A stretch of DNA of 7,592 nt from Pseudomonadota bacterium (lineage in GTDB: Bacteria > Pseudomonadota > Gammaproteobacteria > Steroidobacterales > Steroidobacteraceae): assembly GCA_021817875.1 (NCBI GenBank), contig JAKAFQ010000186.1, positions 1 to 7,592 on the forward strand, in the 5' to 3' direction. Both the position numbers and the translations under genes were made by a program. A model generated the notes under the pieces. The model searched no databases. It was not told the origin of the DNA and worked only from the letters and a program-made list of their open reading frames with translations. Shown here piece after piece: positions 1 through 6,883 of the stretch (the stretch's first letter is position 1; each line of letters opens with the position of its first letter).

Positions 1-831
1 CTCCTTCAGCCGCGCCACCGCCTCGAGGTCACCGAGCTCGAGGCGCGGCATGCCGCAGCAGCGCTCCTGCCTCAGCAGTGCCACCGGGATCGCGTTGTGC
101 TCGAACACCGCGACCAGGTCCTCGGCGAGGGCCGGCTCGTTGCGGTTGCCGTAGCAGGTGGCGAACAGCGCCACCTTGACGGTGGTCTCGGCGGTGGCGA
201 TGGCGCTGGCGGCGCTCTGCGGGGCCGCGACGCTGCCCAGCCGGCGCAGGCGTCTGCGCGCCGCCCGCGAGTAATATTTCGGCACGGGGGCGCCGGCGTC
301 CACGCCGAGCGTCTTTTCCAACACGGCGCGGCCCGCCGTGGAGCGGTTGACCGCGTTGACGATCTGCGAGACCACCGGGATGCCCGCGATGCGTCCGACC
401 ACATCGGTCGCCGCCAGCGCGCGGTTGCGCAGGCTGATCCCGTGTCTGCGGGTCCGGACCGCCTTGGCGCGCAGCATCAGATGAGGGAAATCCACGTTCC
501 ACTGGTGCGGCGGCACGTACGGGCACTTCGTCATGAAGCACATGTCGCAGAGATAGCAGTGGTCGACGACCTGCCAGAACACCTTGCGATCGAGCGACTC
601 CGGCTCCCCGGAGTCCGAAGCATCCACCGCGTCGAACAGGGTGGGAAAGGCGTTGCACAGGCTGAAGCAGCGCCGGCAGCCGTGGCAGATGTCAAATACC
701 CGGGCCAGCTCCTTCTCGAGCGCCGCCTCGTCGTAGAAGGCCGGATCGCGCCATTCGATCGGGTGGCGGGTGGGCGCCTCGAGGCTGCCCTCGCGGGCCG
801 AAGAGCCGGGTACTGCCGGTGGAGTGCTCAT
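1..831 (-). CDS. Fe-S oxidoreductase, GlpC/HdrD-like, two [4Fe-4S] motifs plus CCG domain (partial, C-terminus off window)
   Basis: The frame is open from an ATG at 831 to the left edge (277 codons, no stop), so the C-terminal part is missing. Two ferredoxin-type motifs are visible: CHGCRRCFSLC with Cys 49, 52, 55 and 59, and CYLCDMCFMTKCP with Cys 92, 95, 98 and 103. They are followed by a first CCG-domain segment with FATCYGN (Cys226) and RCCGMP (Cys258-259). This order is that of the GlpC / heterodisulfide-reductase-like family, which passes electrons through Fe-S clusters in the cytoplasm or at the membrane face. No transmembrane segment is seen in the part present. It lies 140 bases downstream of a rubrerythrin on the same strand. 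From memory, this pairing recurs in proteobacteria, often with a DUF3501 gene, so an electron-transfer role for peroxide reduction is a reasonable inference but unproven. No Shine-Dalgarno is evident before the ATG. A glycerol-3-phosphate dehydrogenase subunit is the less likely alternative, since no glpA or glpB is adjacent. Confidence 0.88.
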   Translation of the reverse strand, partial: MSTPPAVPGSSAREGSLEAPTRHPIEWRDPAFYDEAALEKELARVFDICHGCRRCFSLCNAFPTLFDAVDASDSGEPESLDRKVFWQVVDHCYLCDMCFMTKCPYVPPHQWNVDFPHLMLRAKAVRTRRHGISLRNRALAATDVVGRIAGIPVVSQIVNAVNRSTAGRAVLEKTLGVDAGAPVPKYYSRAARRRLRRLGSVAAPQSAASAIATAETTVKVALFATCYGNRNEPALAEDLVAVFEHNAIPVALLRQERCCGMPRLELGDLEAVARLKE

Positions 832-851
832 GGGGAGTGCGCGATCCGCAG

Positions 852-881
852 TTAAAAGACCGGGCGGCCTGCGGCCGCCCG
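852..881 (-). terminator. Terminator-like hairpin between rubrerythrin and the Fe-S gene
   Basis: On the minus strand a perfect 9-bp stem CGGGCGGCC / GGCCGCCCG with a 3-base loop is followed, after three bases, by TTTT (854-857) and then AA. The arms are at 861-869 and 873-881. The geometry is that of a Rho-independent terminator reading out of rubrerythrin, although the U-tract is short. It ends about 20 bases before the ATG of the Fe-S gene, so it may act as a partial terminator or a transcript-end stabiliser rather than a full operon boundary. Confidence 0.55.
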
Positions 882-971
882 CACCGATCGAAGATACGGG
901 ACGATTTTACATGTGATCCGCCGGCGCGCGCCGCGCGGCTTGCCGAACCGCGCTGCGGCAATCGCCCGGCT

Positions 972-1385
972 TCAAAGCGCGTCGAGGGCTTTCTGAAAGC
1001 GATTGGCGTGCGAGCGCTCGGCCTTGGCGAGCGTCTCGAACCAATCGGCGATCTCGCTGAAGCCTTCCTCGCGGGCGGTCTTCGCCATGCCCGGATACAT
1101 GTCGCTGTACTCGTGGGTCTCCCCCGCGATCGCCGCCTTCAGATTGAGCTTGGTGTCGCCGATCGGCAGGCCCGTGGCCGGGTCGCCGACGGCCTCGAGG
1201 TATTCCAGGTGCCCGTGCGCGTGGCCCGTTTCACCTTCGGCGGTGGAGCGGAACACCGTCGACACGTCGTTGAAGCCCTCGACATCCGCTTTGGCTGCGA
1301 AGTACAGGTAACGGCGGTTGGCCTGGGATTCGCCCGCGAATGCGTCCTTCAGGTTCTTTTCGGTCTTGCTGCCTTTGAGGTTCAT
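972..1385 (-). CDS. Rubrerythrin family diiron protein without rubredoxin domain
   Basis: This is a cytoplasmic ferritin-like four-helix protein of 137 residues. All seven diiron ligands expected for rubrerythrin can be placed: Glu19 (AGES), Glu52 and His55 (EGETGH), Glu89 and Glu92 (GETHEY), and Glu123 and His126 (AERSH). Family members typically reduce hydrogen peroxide to water at the diiron site. The C-terminal rubredoxin domain with paired CxxC motifs is absent: there is no Cys in the protein. An external electron donor is therefore needed, and the neighbouring Fe-S protein is an obvious candidate. The start chosen is the ATG at 1385 (MNLKGSK), preceded by GGAGAG six bases upstream. A longer reading from TTG at 1397 would begin inside that Shine-Dalgarno and is rejected. 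It is transcribed divergently from xseB, with a Fur-family-like inverted repeat 13 bases before the start. Confidence 0.95.
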   Translation of the reverse strand: MNLKGSKTEKNLKDAFAGESQANRRYLYFAAKADVEGFNDVSTVFRSTAEGETGHAHGHLEYLEAVGDPATGLPIGDTKLNLKAAIAGETHEYSDMYPGMAKTAREEGFSEIADWFETLAKAERSHANRFQKALDAL

Positions 1386-1602
1386 GCGACTCTCCAATTT
1401 AGACTGGTTCTAACTGAGTCATAAACTTTAAGCGCATGTGGGCAGCGCGTCAACGGCCGGATCATCCGGACATTGCCGCATTGCACGGCCCGCCAAAAGG
1501 CCCCAGACTGCGCGCTCTTTGGCGGCGCCGGACGCCGTCACGGCGACGGCAGCCCCCGGCGGGCCCGTGAGGACCGGCCGAAGGCCGGAAAAGGAGCGTG
1601 GC
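1386..1602. other. Divergent intergenic region between rubrerythrin and xseB
   Basis: These 217 bases hold the leftward rubrerythrin control region (AT-rich, 1396-1432) and the leader of xseB. The xseB side is GC-rich and carries three short inverted repeats. These are CCGGAT-C-ATCCGG at 1457-1469, CGCCGT-C-ACGGCG at 1533-1545, and CCGGCC-GAA-GGCCGG at 1574-1588, the last directly before the xseB Shine-Dalgarno. A rightward promoter is not obvious: TTGCAC at 1481-1486 with CAGACT at 1504-1509 (17-base spacing) is the best pair but matches poorly. A GTG-initiated extension of xseB through this stretch is open but looks like non-conserved low-complexity sequence. Confidence 0.4.
1399..1413 (-). 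promoter_or_regulatory. Putative Fur-superfamily (Irr/PerR-like) operator before rubrerythrin
   Basis: The minus strand reads TTAGAACCAGTCTAA, an inverted repeat with 5-bp arms TTAGA / TCTAA around a 5-base centre. Against the TTAGAA-N3-TTCTAA pattern that I recall for Irr-type ICE boxes, 11 of the 12 specified positions agree; the exception is G for T at the start of the right half. It sits in a locally AT-rich stretch, 13 bases before the rubrerythrin ATG, where a bound repressor would block transcription. Convincing -35 and -10 hexamers could not be assigned. The regulator's identity is inferred from the motif and the gene's function only. Confidence 0.45.
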
Positions 1603-1869
1603 TTGGCTGAAGATCCGCAGTCCCTCGACTTCGAACAGGCGCTGGCGGAACTCGAATCCCTCGTCGAGCGATTGGAGCGCGGTGACCTGCCGCTCGAGGA
1701 GGCGCTGAGCACCTTCGAGCGGGGTGTGGAACTCACGCGACGCTGCCAGAGCTCGCTCAAGGCCGCGCAACAGCGGGTGGACATCCTCCTCAAGCGCAAT
1801 GGCCCGCCCGACACCGAGCCTTTCGCGGTGTCCGAGGGAGCCGCACCCCCGGTGCCAGCGGCCCGATAA
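1603..1869 (+). CDS. xseB: Exodeoxyribonuclease VII small subunit
   Basis: The 88-residue product carries the XseB signature early: [31 protein letters not shown], then [11 protein letters not shown] and an RVD segment near residues 60-64. XseB is the small subunit of exonuclease VII. Several copies bind one XseA to form the cytoplasmic nuclease that degrades single-stranded DNA to oligonucleotides. The family is usually about 75-90 residues, so this is full length; the tail after RVDILLK is variable and Pro/Ala-rich. The start is TTG at 1603, because AAGGAG lies six bases upstream (1591-1596) and the conserved region begins about eight residues later. The open frame extends back to a GTG at 1438, but the added 55 residues do not resemble the family. 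The next gene is dxs, as expected except that ispA is missing. Confidence 0.93.
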   Translation: MAEDPQSLDFEQALAELESLVERLERGDLPLEEALSTFERGVELTRRCQSSLKAAQQRVDILLKRNGPPDTEPFAVSEGAAPPVPAAR

Positions 1870-1882
1870 GCGCATGATCCCG

Positions 1883-1904
1883 TCTGTTGCCGATGCACAA
1901 CAGA
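1883..1904. repeat. Inverted repeat in the xseB-dxs gap
   Basis: TCTGTTG and CAACAGA form perfect 7-bp arms around an 8-base centre. No T-run follows on the plus strand, so it does not look like an intrinsic terminator for xseB. It could be an operator, a leader hairpin or chance. Confidence 0.4.
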
Positions 1905-1923
1905 GGGTGCGCAAGCCTTCCTG

Positions 1924-1935
1924 CAGTGTACACTG
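1924..1935. promoter_or_regulatory. Perfect 12-bp palindrome just before dxs
   Basis: CAGTGTACACTG reads the same on both strands and ends six bases before the dxs ATG, where a Shine-Dalgarno would normally sit; none is visible there. It includes TACACT, a possible weak -10 element, but no -35 lies at the right distance. An operator or a structured initiation region is possible. The role is unproven. Confidence 0.35.
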
Positions 1936-1941
1936 ACTACA

Positions 1942-3843
1942 ATGAGCGTTCCCCATACCTATCCTCTGCTCGAGACGATCGACTCTCCCGCCGACCTGCG
2001 CAAGCTGCCGGAGGCGCGCCTGCCGACGCTGGCGCGCGAGCTGCGGGAATTCCTCATCCAGACGGTCAGCACACGCGGAGGACATTTCGCCGCGGGCCTG
2101 GGCACGGTCGAGCTGACGATCGCACTGCACTACGTGTTCGACACACCCCATGACCGGCTGGTCTGGGATGTCGGCCACCAGGCCTATCCGCACAAGGTGC
2201 TCACCGGCCGGCGCGAGCAGCTGCACACCATCAAGCAGCACCGGGGCCTCGCGCCGTTTCCCAGCCGGGCCGAGAGCGAGTACGACACCTTCGGCGTCGG
2301 GCACTCCAGCACGTCGATCAGCGCCGCGCTCGGGATGGCCATCGCCGCCGCCCAACAGAACTCGCAGCGCCGCGTGGTGGCGGTGATCGGCGACGGCGCC
2401 ATGACCGCGGGCATGGCCTTCGAGGCGCTGAACCACGCCGGCTCGCTCCCCAACGACCTGCTCGTCATCCTCAACGACAACGACATGTCGATCTCGGAGA
2501 ACGTCGGGGCCCTGTCGAACTACTTCGCCTCGGCGCTCTCGGGCAGCGTGTACGCGCATCTGCGCGAAGGCAGCAAGAAGGTGCTGCGGCAGATGCCCAC
2601 GGTGTGGGAACTGGCGCGCCGCTCCGAGGAGCACCTCAAAGGCATGGTGCTGCCCGGCACATTGTTCGAAGAGCTCGGCTTCAACTATATCGGCCCCCTG
2701 GACGGTCACGACGTGCGCGCGCTGGTCGGCACGTTGCGCAACGTGCGCAAGCTCCATGGACCGCAATTCCTGCAGGTCGTGACCCGCAAGGGCAAGGGCT
2801 ACGCCCCGGCCGAGGCCGATCCGATCAAGTGGCACGGCCCCGGTCCATTCGATCCGGCGAGCGGCACCATCTTCAAGGGAGGCTCCTCCGGCCCCTCGTA
2901 CTCGCAGATCTTCGGCCAGTGGCTGTGCGACATCGCCGCGCAGGACCCGCGCATCATCGGCATCACCCCGGCGATGCGCGAAGGATCGGATCTGGTCGAG
3001 TTCTCCAAGCGCTTCCCGCAGCGGTACTTCGATGTCGCCATCGCCGAGCAGCATGCCGTCACGTTCGCCGCCGGACTCGCCGCCGAGGGACTGAAACCGG
3101 TCGTCGCCATCTATTCGACTTTCCTGCAGCGCGCCTACGACCAGCTCATTCACGACGTCGCGCTGCAGAACCTGCCGGTGGTCTTCGCGCTCGACCGGGC
3201 GGGTCTGGTCGGCTCCGATGGTGCCACGCACCAGGGCAGCTACGATCTGTCGTATCTGCGCTGCATCCCGAACCTCGTGCTCATGGCGCCGGCCGACGAG
3301 AACGAGTGCCGCCAGATGCTCTACACAGCGACCACGCTCGAGGGACCCGCGGCGGTGCGCTATCCGCGCGGCAGCGGTCCGGGCGTCGCGCTGCAGAAGG
3401 AATTCCACGCGCTGCCGATCGGCAAGGCGCAGATCGTGCGCGAGGGCCGCTGCGGCCTCGCGCTGCTCGCCTTTGGTCCGCTGGTGCAGAGCGCCCTGCA
3501 CATCGGCGAGCGGCTGGATGCCACGGTGGTCAACATGCGCTTCGTGAAACCCCTCGATGAGGCGCTGCTGATCGAGCTCGCCACCGCACACCGCGCCCTG
3601 GTCACGCTGGAAGAAAACGCCGTGGCCGGCGGGGCCGGTTCGGCCATCGCCGAGGTGCTCTGCGCCGAGGGACTGACACCGGCGCTGCTGCAGATCGGCA
3701 TTCCGGATCGATTCATCGAGCACGGCTCGAGGGAATCCTGCCTGGCCGCCGCCGGCCTGGACACCGCCAGTCTCACCGCGAGCGTCGAGCACTGGTGGTC
3801 GCTGCAGGCCGGCGGGCGCGTCCGCTCGGTCGGCAGCGCATGA
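1942..3843 (+). CDS. dxs: 1-deoxy-D-xylulose-5-phosphate synthase
   Basis: DXS condenses pyruvate and glyceraldehyde 3-phosphate with loss of CO2, using thiamine diphosphate and Mg2+. This is the committed step of the MEP isoprenoid pathway and also feeds thiamine and pyridoxal synthesis. The 633 residues align end to end, from memory, with the E. coli enzyme (620). Visible landmarks are His49 in [20 protein letters not shown] (75-85), the thiamine-diphosphate/Mg motif from GDGA (150-153) to NDND (178-181), catalytic Glu369 in [13 protein letters not shown], and Tyr391. DRAG (418-421), THQG (429-432) and RYPRG (473-477) follow, with a C-terminal transketolase-C domain containing [14 protein letters not shown]. 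The ATG start gives the expected N-terminus ([17 protein letters not shown]) but has no clear Shine-Dalgarno; a palindrome occupies that place. It is probably co-transcribed with xseB (72-base gap), though the inverted repeats there may mark its own control. There is no sign of damage. Confidence 0.98.
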   Translation: MSVPHTYPLLETIDSPADLRKLPEARLPTLARELREFLIQTVSTRGGHFAAGLGTVELTIALHYVFDTPHDRLVWDVGHQAYPHKVLTGRREQLHTIKQHRGLAPFPSRAESEYDTFGVGHSSTSISAALGMAIAAAQQNSQRRVVAVIGDGAMTAGMAFEALNHAGSLPNDLLVILNDNDMSISENVGALSNYFASALSGSVYAHLREGSKKVLRQMPTVWELARRSEEHLKGMVLPGTLFEELGFNYIGPLDGHDVRALVGTLRNVRKLHGPQFLQVVTRKGKGYAPAEADPIKWHGPGPFDPASGTIFKGGSSGPSYSQIFGQWLCDIAAQDPRIIGITPAMREGSDLVEFSKRFPQRYFDVAIAEQHAVTFAAGLAAEGLKPVVAIYSTFLQRAYDQLIHDVALQNLPVVFALDRAGLVGSDGATHQGSYDLSYLRCIPNLVLMAPADENECRQMLYTATTLEGPAAVRYPRGSGPGVALQKEFHALPIGKAQIVREGRCGLALLAFGPLVQSALHIGERLDATVVNMRFVKPLDEALLIELATAHRALVTLEENAVAGGAGSAIAEVLCAEGLTPALLQIGIPDRFIEHGSRESCLAAAGLDTASLTASVEHWWSLQAGGRVRSVGSA

Positions 3844-3901
3844 GCCCCGGACGAGCGATCGGGATAGGTGGCCAGAGGCAGGATCCTGTACCCTACCGGC
3901 C

Positions 3902-4738
3902 ATGAGCCCACCTCCCAGCGCCGCCGAGGCGGCGGGCGCCGCCCTCGCCGAAGTCGAGGACGTGCAGTCCCGCGTCGACACCCGCCATCTGCCGATCAAT
4001 CGGGTCGGCATCAAGGACATCCGCCACCCGGTGCGGCTGAAGGACCGCTCCGCGGGTGAACAGCACACCATCGCGACGTTCAACATGTACGTCAGCCTCC
4101 CCCACAATTTCAAGGGGACGCACATGTCGCGCTTCGTCGAGATCCTGCATTCCGAGCGTGAAATCTCCGTCGAGTCCTTCCGCGGGATGCTCGAGACCAT
4201 GACCGCCCGGCTCGAAGCGGACGCCGGCCACATCGAGATGACCTTCCCGTTCTTCATCATGAAGCGCGCGCCGGTCACGGGTGTGGAAAGCCTCATGGAC
4301 TACCAGGCCAGCCTGATCGGGGAGCGGCGCGACGGCCATACGGAAATGTGGGTGCGGGTGGTGGTCCCGGTCACCAGCCTGTGTCCCTGCTCGAAGAAAA
4401 TCTCCTCCTACGGAGCGCACAACCAGCGCTCGCACGTCACGATCACCGCCCGGCTGCGTCACCACATCTGGATCGAGGAACTCATCGAGATCGCCGAGTC
4501 CGAGGCGTCCTGCGAGCTGTACGGGATCCTCAAGCGACCGGACGAGAAGTACGTCACCGAGCGCGCCTACGACAACCCGAAGTTCGTCGAAGACATGGTG
4601 CGCGACGTCGCGACTCGGCTCAACGCCGATGAGCGCATCGACGCCTACGTCGTGGAATCGGAAAACTTCGAGTCCATCCACAACCATTCGGCATACGCGC
4701 TCATCGAGCGCGACAAACAGGGCGGGCGCGGGCGCTGA
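3902..4738 (+). CDS. folE2: GTP cyclohydrolase I, FolE2 type
   Basis: FolE2 (GTP cyclohydrolase IB) converts GTP to 7,8-dihydroneopterin triphosphate, the first step of tetrahydrofolate synthesis and, in some bacteria, of queuosine-type modification. Unlike FolE it can use metals other than zinc. The 278-residue length suits the family. Visible features are [11 protein letters not shown] (34-44), SRFVEILH (76-83), the central [19 protein letters not shown] segment (158-176) with the active-site/metal cysteine at 161 and His173, and the C-terminal SIHNHSAYA (258-266). The first 25 residues are Ala/Glu-rich and probably not conserved. The ATG at 3902 lacks a good Shine-Dalgarno; a 10-bp palindrome CAGGATCCTG lies at 3879-3888. 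No Zur-like operator, the usual mark of a zinc-starvation paralogue, is seen in the 58 bases after dxs. It may therefore be the ordinary cyclohydrolase of this organism, which is an inference. It converges on the histidine kinase. Confidence 0.97.
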   Translation: MSPPPSAAEAAGAALAEVEDVQSRVDTRHLPINRVGIKDIRHPVRLKDRSAGEQHTIATFNMYVSLPHNFKGTHMSRFVEILHSEREISVESFRGMLETMTARLEADAGHIEMTFPFFIMKRAPVTGVESLMDYQASLIGERRDGHTEMWVRVVVPVTSLCPCSKKISSYGAHNQRSHVTITARLRHHIWIEELIEIAESEASCELYGILKRPDEKYVTERAYDNPKFVEDMVRDVATRLNADERIDAYVVESENFESIHNHSAYALIERDKQGGRGR

Positions 4739-4748
4739 GCCGGCTCAG
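4735..4748. repeat. Perfect 14-bp palindrome spanning two convergent stop codons
   Basis: CTGAGCCGGCTCAG is self-complementary throughout. It contains the TGA of folE2 (4736-4738) and, on the other strand, the TGA of the histidine kinase (4745-4747). With no loop and no T-run it is not a classical terminator, yet it is the only structure between the convergent genes, which are six bases apart. Confidence 0.5.
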
Positions 4749-6130
4749 ACCGGGGTCACCGGGAAGTCCACCACCGCCCGCAGACCCGGTTCGTTGCTGT
4801 GCAGGCTGAGCTGCCCCCGGTGCAGCCTCGCGATGGCCGAGACCAGCGACAATCCGAGCCCGCCGCCGCTACCGTCCCGGTGGCCCACGCGCGCAAAGGG
4901 CTGGCCGGCGCGCAGGCGCTCCGCCAGGGGCATGCCGGGACCGTCATCGCTGACGATCAGCCGTGCGCCACCGTCCAGGCGCTGCACCCCGACCTCGATC
5001 CGACCGCCGCGCGGCACGTACTTCAAGGCATTCTCCACCAGGTTGGTGATCAGCTGCGCGAGCAGCTGCCGATTGCCCTGCACGGTGATGCCCGGCTCGC
5101 TGTGGCCCGTCAGGGAGCGAGCGCCTTCGCGCGCCACGGGCTCGAACAGCTCCACCAGCTCGCCGGCCAGCTCGGAAAGATCCACCGACGTCACCGACGC
5201 CAGCGGCGCGCCGGACTCGGCGAGCGCGATCTGCAGCAGCGTCGCCAGCGTGCGCTGCAGCCGGTCGACCTCCTTCAGTGAAGACTCCACCGGCTCGCGG
5301 ATCGAGGCTTCCAGGCCGGGCAGGCGCAGCACCGCGTCCATGCGCGTCCGCAACCGGTGCAACGGCGCGCGCAGATCGTGCGCCACGCTGTCGAAGGTGG
5401 CGCGCAGGGTCCGCGTCTGCTCCTCCAGCCTGTCGAGCACCCGGTTGACCGAGACGGCGAGGGCATCGAACTCGTCACTCCCTCCTCCCACGGGCAGGCG
5501 GTGCCCGAGCTCCCCGGTCATGATGCGCACGCAGGTGTCCGTGACGTCGCCGAGGCGTCTCCTCAGGCGGAAGCTGAAGGCAAAACCGGCCACGGCCGCG
5601 ACCGCGGTCGACAGGCCGATTCCCCAGAGCGTCGCGACCTGGAAGATGTGCGAATAGCGCCGGTCCTCCGACATGTCGGTACCGACGAGCAGCCAGTCGC
5701 CGTTCGGCAGTTTGCGCACCCCGGCGCGCACCGGGTGCACGGAACGCGGGCCGGGCTCGATGGATTCGATGCGAAACTCCGGCCAGCGCTCACCCGGTGC
5801 TCCGTCGAACGGCCAGTTGGTCACATTGCCCGCGAGCCGCTCGAACCGGGGGCTGGTCAGCATGTACACCGCCCCGATCCGACCCCAACTGTCGATGCGC
5901 ACGTTGATCTCGTCGGTCACCCCCGGGATGCCCCGCCGGACATACTGGTTCTCGAGACTGTCGAGCTCGGTGTCGATGATCAGGTCGGTATTGCCGCGGA
6001 TGATGCTCTGGGTGAGCAGGTAGGTGCTGCCGAGCGTCACCCCCACGGCGAGCGTCACCAGGAAGGTGTAGCCCATCGACATTCTGAAGGCGGTGGTGTG
6101 CAACAGGTCCCTGCGCCACACCTTCCTCAT
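4745..6130 (-). CDS. Two-component sensor histidine kinase with HAMP domain
   Basis: This is an inner-membrane sensor of 461 residues that would phosphorylate the regulator encoded just upstream. Order: a short cytoplasmic start, membrane segment about 19-43, a periplasmic region about 44-161 containing LPNGDWLLVGTDMS, a second membrane segment about 163-187, HAMP about 188-241, and a dimerisation domain with phospho-acceptor His251 in DSVAHDLRAPL. The ATPase domain follows, with the N-box NLVENALKY (363-371), G1 DDGPGMP (395-401), F-box Phe412 and G2 GGGLGLS (422-428). All catalytic motifs are intact. The ATG overlaps the stop of the response regulator by four bases (ATGA), and GGGAGGA lies immediately upstream inside that gene, so translation is probably coupled. 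The periplasmic domain matches no ligand family I can name, so the signal is unknown. QseC- or PhoQ-like naming would be over-precise. Confidence 0.96.
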   Translation of the reverse strand: MRKVWRRDLLHTTAFRMSMGYTFLVTLAVGVTLGSTYLLTQSIIRGNTDLIIDTELDSLENQYVRRGIPGVTDEINVRIDSWGRIGAVYMLTSPRFERLAGNVTNWPFDGAPGERWPEFRIESIEPGPRSVHPVRAGVRKLPNGDWLLVGTDMSEDRRYSHIFQVATLWGIGLSTAVAAVAGFAFSFRLRRRLGDVTDTCVRIMTGELGHRLPVGGGSDEFDALAVSVNRVLDRLEEQTRTLRATFDSVAHDLRAPLHRLRTRMDAVLRLPGLEASIREPVESSLKEVDRLQRTLATLLQIALAESGAPLASVTSVDLSELAGELVELFEPVAREGARSLTGHSEPGITVQGNRQLLAQLITNLVENALKYVPRGGRIEVGVQRLDGGARLIVSDDGPGMPLAERLRAGQPFARVGHRDGSGGGLGLSLVSAIARLHRGQLSLHSNEPGLRAVVDFPVTPV

Positions 6131-6813
6131 ATCTCCTCCCGCAGCACATACCCGCTGCCGCGCACCGTGTGGATGAGCGGCCGGTCGCAGCCGCGGTCGA
6201 CCGCCTGGCGCAGGCGGCTGATGTGCACATCGACCAGGTTGCTCTGCGGGTCGAAGTGCAGGTCCCAGACCCCCTCGAGCAGCATGGTGCGGGTGACCAC
6301 CTGACCGGCGCGGCGCATCAGGAATTCGAGCAGCTTCTGCTCGCGCGAGGTCAGGTCGACCTCATGGCCGGCGCGGGTCACGCGCCGCTCGAGCAGATCG
6401 AACTCCAGGTCCGCCACCTTCAGGTGCGCGATGCCGGCGCCGCCGGCGCGGCGGCGCAGCAGCGCCTCGATGCGCGCCAGCAGCTCATCGAAGGCGAACG
6501 GCTTGGTGAGGTAGTCGTCGCCGCCGGCCTTCAGGCCGCGGATGCGGTCGTCCACCGTACCGAGGGCGCTCAGGACCAGCACCGGAGTGGACTGTCCGGC
6601 CTGGCGCAGCTGTTGAATGATCGCGAGGCCATCGAGGTGCGGCAGCATCCGGTCGCTCACGATCAGGTCGAACCGGCCGGCGAGCGCGCGCGCCAGCCCC
6701 TCCCGGCCGCTGGCCACGTGATCCACGCTGTAGCCGCTCTCGCGCAGTGCCTTGACGAGAAACCGGGCGGCCTCGATATCGTCCTCTATGAGCAGGATGT
6801 GCACGGCCGGCAA
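6127..6813 (-). CDS. OmpR/PhoB-family response regulator
   Basis: This cytoplasmic transcription factor of 228 residues has an N-terminal receiver domain and a C-terminal winged helix. The receiver shows acidic residues Glu10, Asp11 and Asp12 (LLIEDD), phospho-acceptor Asp54 (IVSDRMLP), Ser82 in LSALG and Lys104 in TKPF. The DNA-binding half (about 130-226) has LTSREQKLLEFLMRRAGQVVTR, VDVHISRLRQ and the terminal HTVRGSGYVL wing. All residues needed for phosphotransfer are present. The start is TTG at 6813, with AGG five bases upstream; a GTG at 6804 would remove only three residues but has no well-placed Shine-Dalgarno. Its stop overlaps the start of the histidine kinase, its likely partner. 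The next gene upstream on the same strand, the kinase-cNMP-binding protein, ends 70 bases away, so a joint transcript is possible. The target genes cannot be read from this window. Confidence 0.96.
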   Translation of the reverse strand: MPAVHILLIEDDIEAARFLVKALRESGYSVDHVASGREGLARALAGRFDLIVSDRMLPHLDGLAIIQQLRQAGQSTPVLVLSALGTVDDRIRGLKAGGDDYLTKPFAFDELLARIEALLRRRAGGAGIAHLKVADLEFDLLERRVTRAGHEVDLTSREQKLLEFLMRRAGQVVTRTMLLEGVWDLHFDPQSNLVDVHISRLRQAVDRGCDRPLIHTVRGSGYVLREEI

Positions 6814-6863
6814 GCGTACCTGATCCGTGCGCCGCGCGCGGCACTTGCGCGCCAGGCGGCCGC

Positions 6864-6880
6864 CGCGCCGCTACGGCGCG
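6864..6880 (-). terminator. Weak hairpin after the serine/threonine kinase gene
   Basis: Arms CGCGCCG (6864-6870) and CGGCGCG (6874-6880) form a perfect 7-bp stem with a 3-base loop, beginning three bases past the TAG of the kinase gene in its reading direction. There is no T-run after it, so it is not a standard intrinsic terminator. In such GC-rich sequence a stem of this size can occur by chance. Confidence 0.25.
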
Positions 6881-6883
6881 CGG

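Noticed and set aside
29..658. A 209-codon minus-strand open frame inside the Fe-S gene
   Set aside because: It is another frame of the same strand. The true frame carries both CxxCxxC cluster motifs and the CCG segment and stays open to the window edge.
97..855. Plus-strand open frame opposite the Fe-S gene
   Set aside because: It is antisense to the Fe-S gene, with no motif or Shine-Dalgarno support.
923..939. Overlapping CG-rich palindromes GGCGCGCGCC and GCCGCGCGGC downstream of rubrerythrin
   Set aside because: They are simple CG alternation with no T-run and no spacing that suggests a site; chance is likely in such composition.
1386..1397. Longer rubrerythrin start at TTG 1397
   Set aside because: It would start within the GGAGAG that serves as the Shine-Dalgarno for the ATG at 1385, which begins the conserved sequence.
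819..1424. Plus-strand open frame opposite rubrerythrin and across the intergenic hairpin
   Set aside because: It covers the fully conserved rubrerythrin on the other strand, and its protein shows no family features.
1438..1602. N-terminal extension of xseB from the GTG at 1438
   Set aside because: The extra 55 residues are low-complexity and outside the family, while TTG at 1603 has an AAGGAG six bases upstream and gives the usual XseB length.
1462..4296. A 944-codon open frame on the minus strand across xseB, dxs and folE2
   Set aside because: It is antisense to three well-conserved genes. Its product is rich in Arg, His, Ala and Gly without recognisable motifs, as expected where GC-rich codon use depletes stops in the opposite strand.
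4629..5657. Plus-strand 342-codon open frame running from folE2 into the histidine kinase region
   Set aside because: It is a Ser/Arg/Pro-rich shadow out of frame with folE2 and antisense to the kinase, whose catalytic motifs are all intact.
5357..6304. Plus-strand 315-codon open frame opposite the histidine kinase and the end of the response regulator
   Set aside because: It is antisense to two intact, overlapping genes, with a His/Gln/Arg/Ala-rich product typical of shadow frames.
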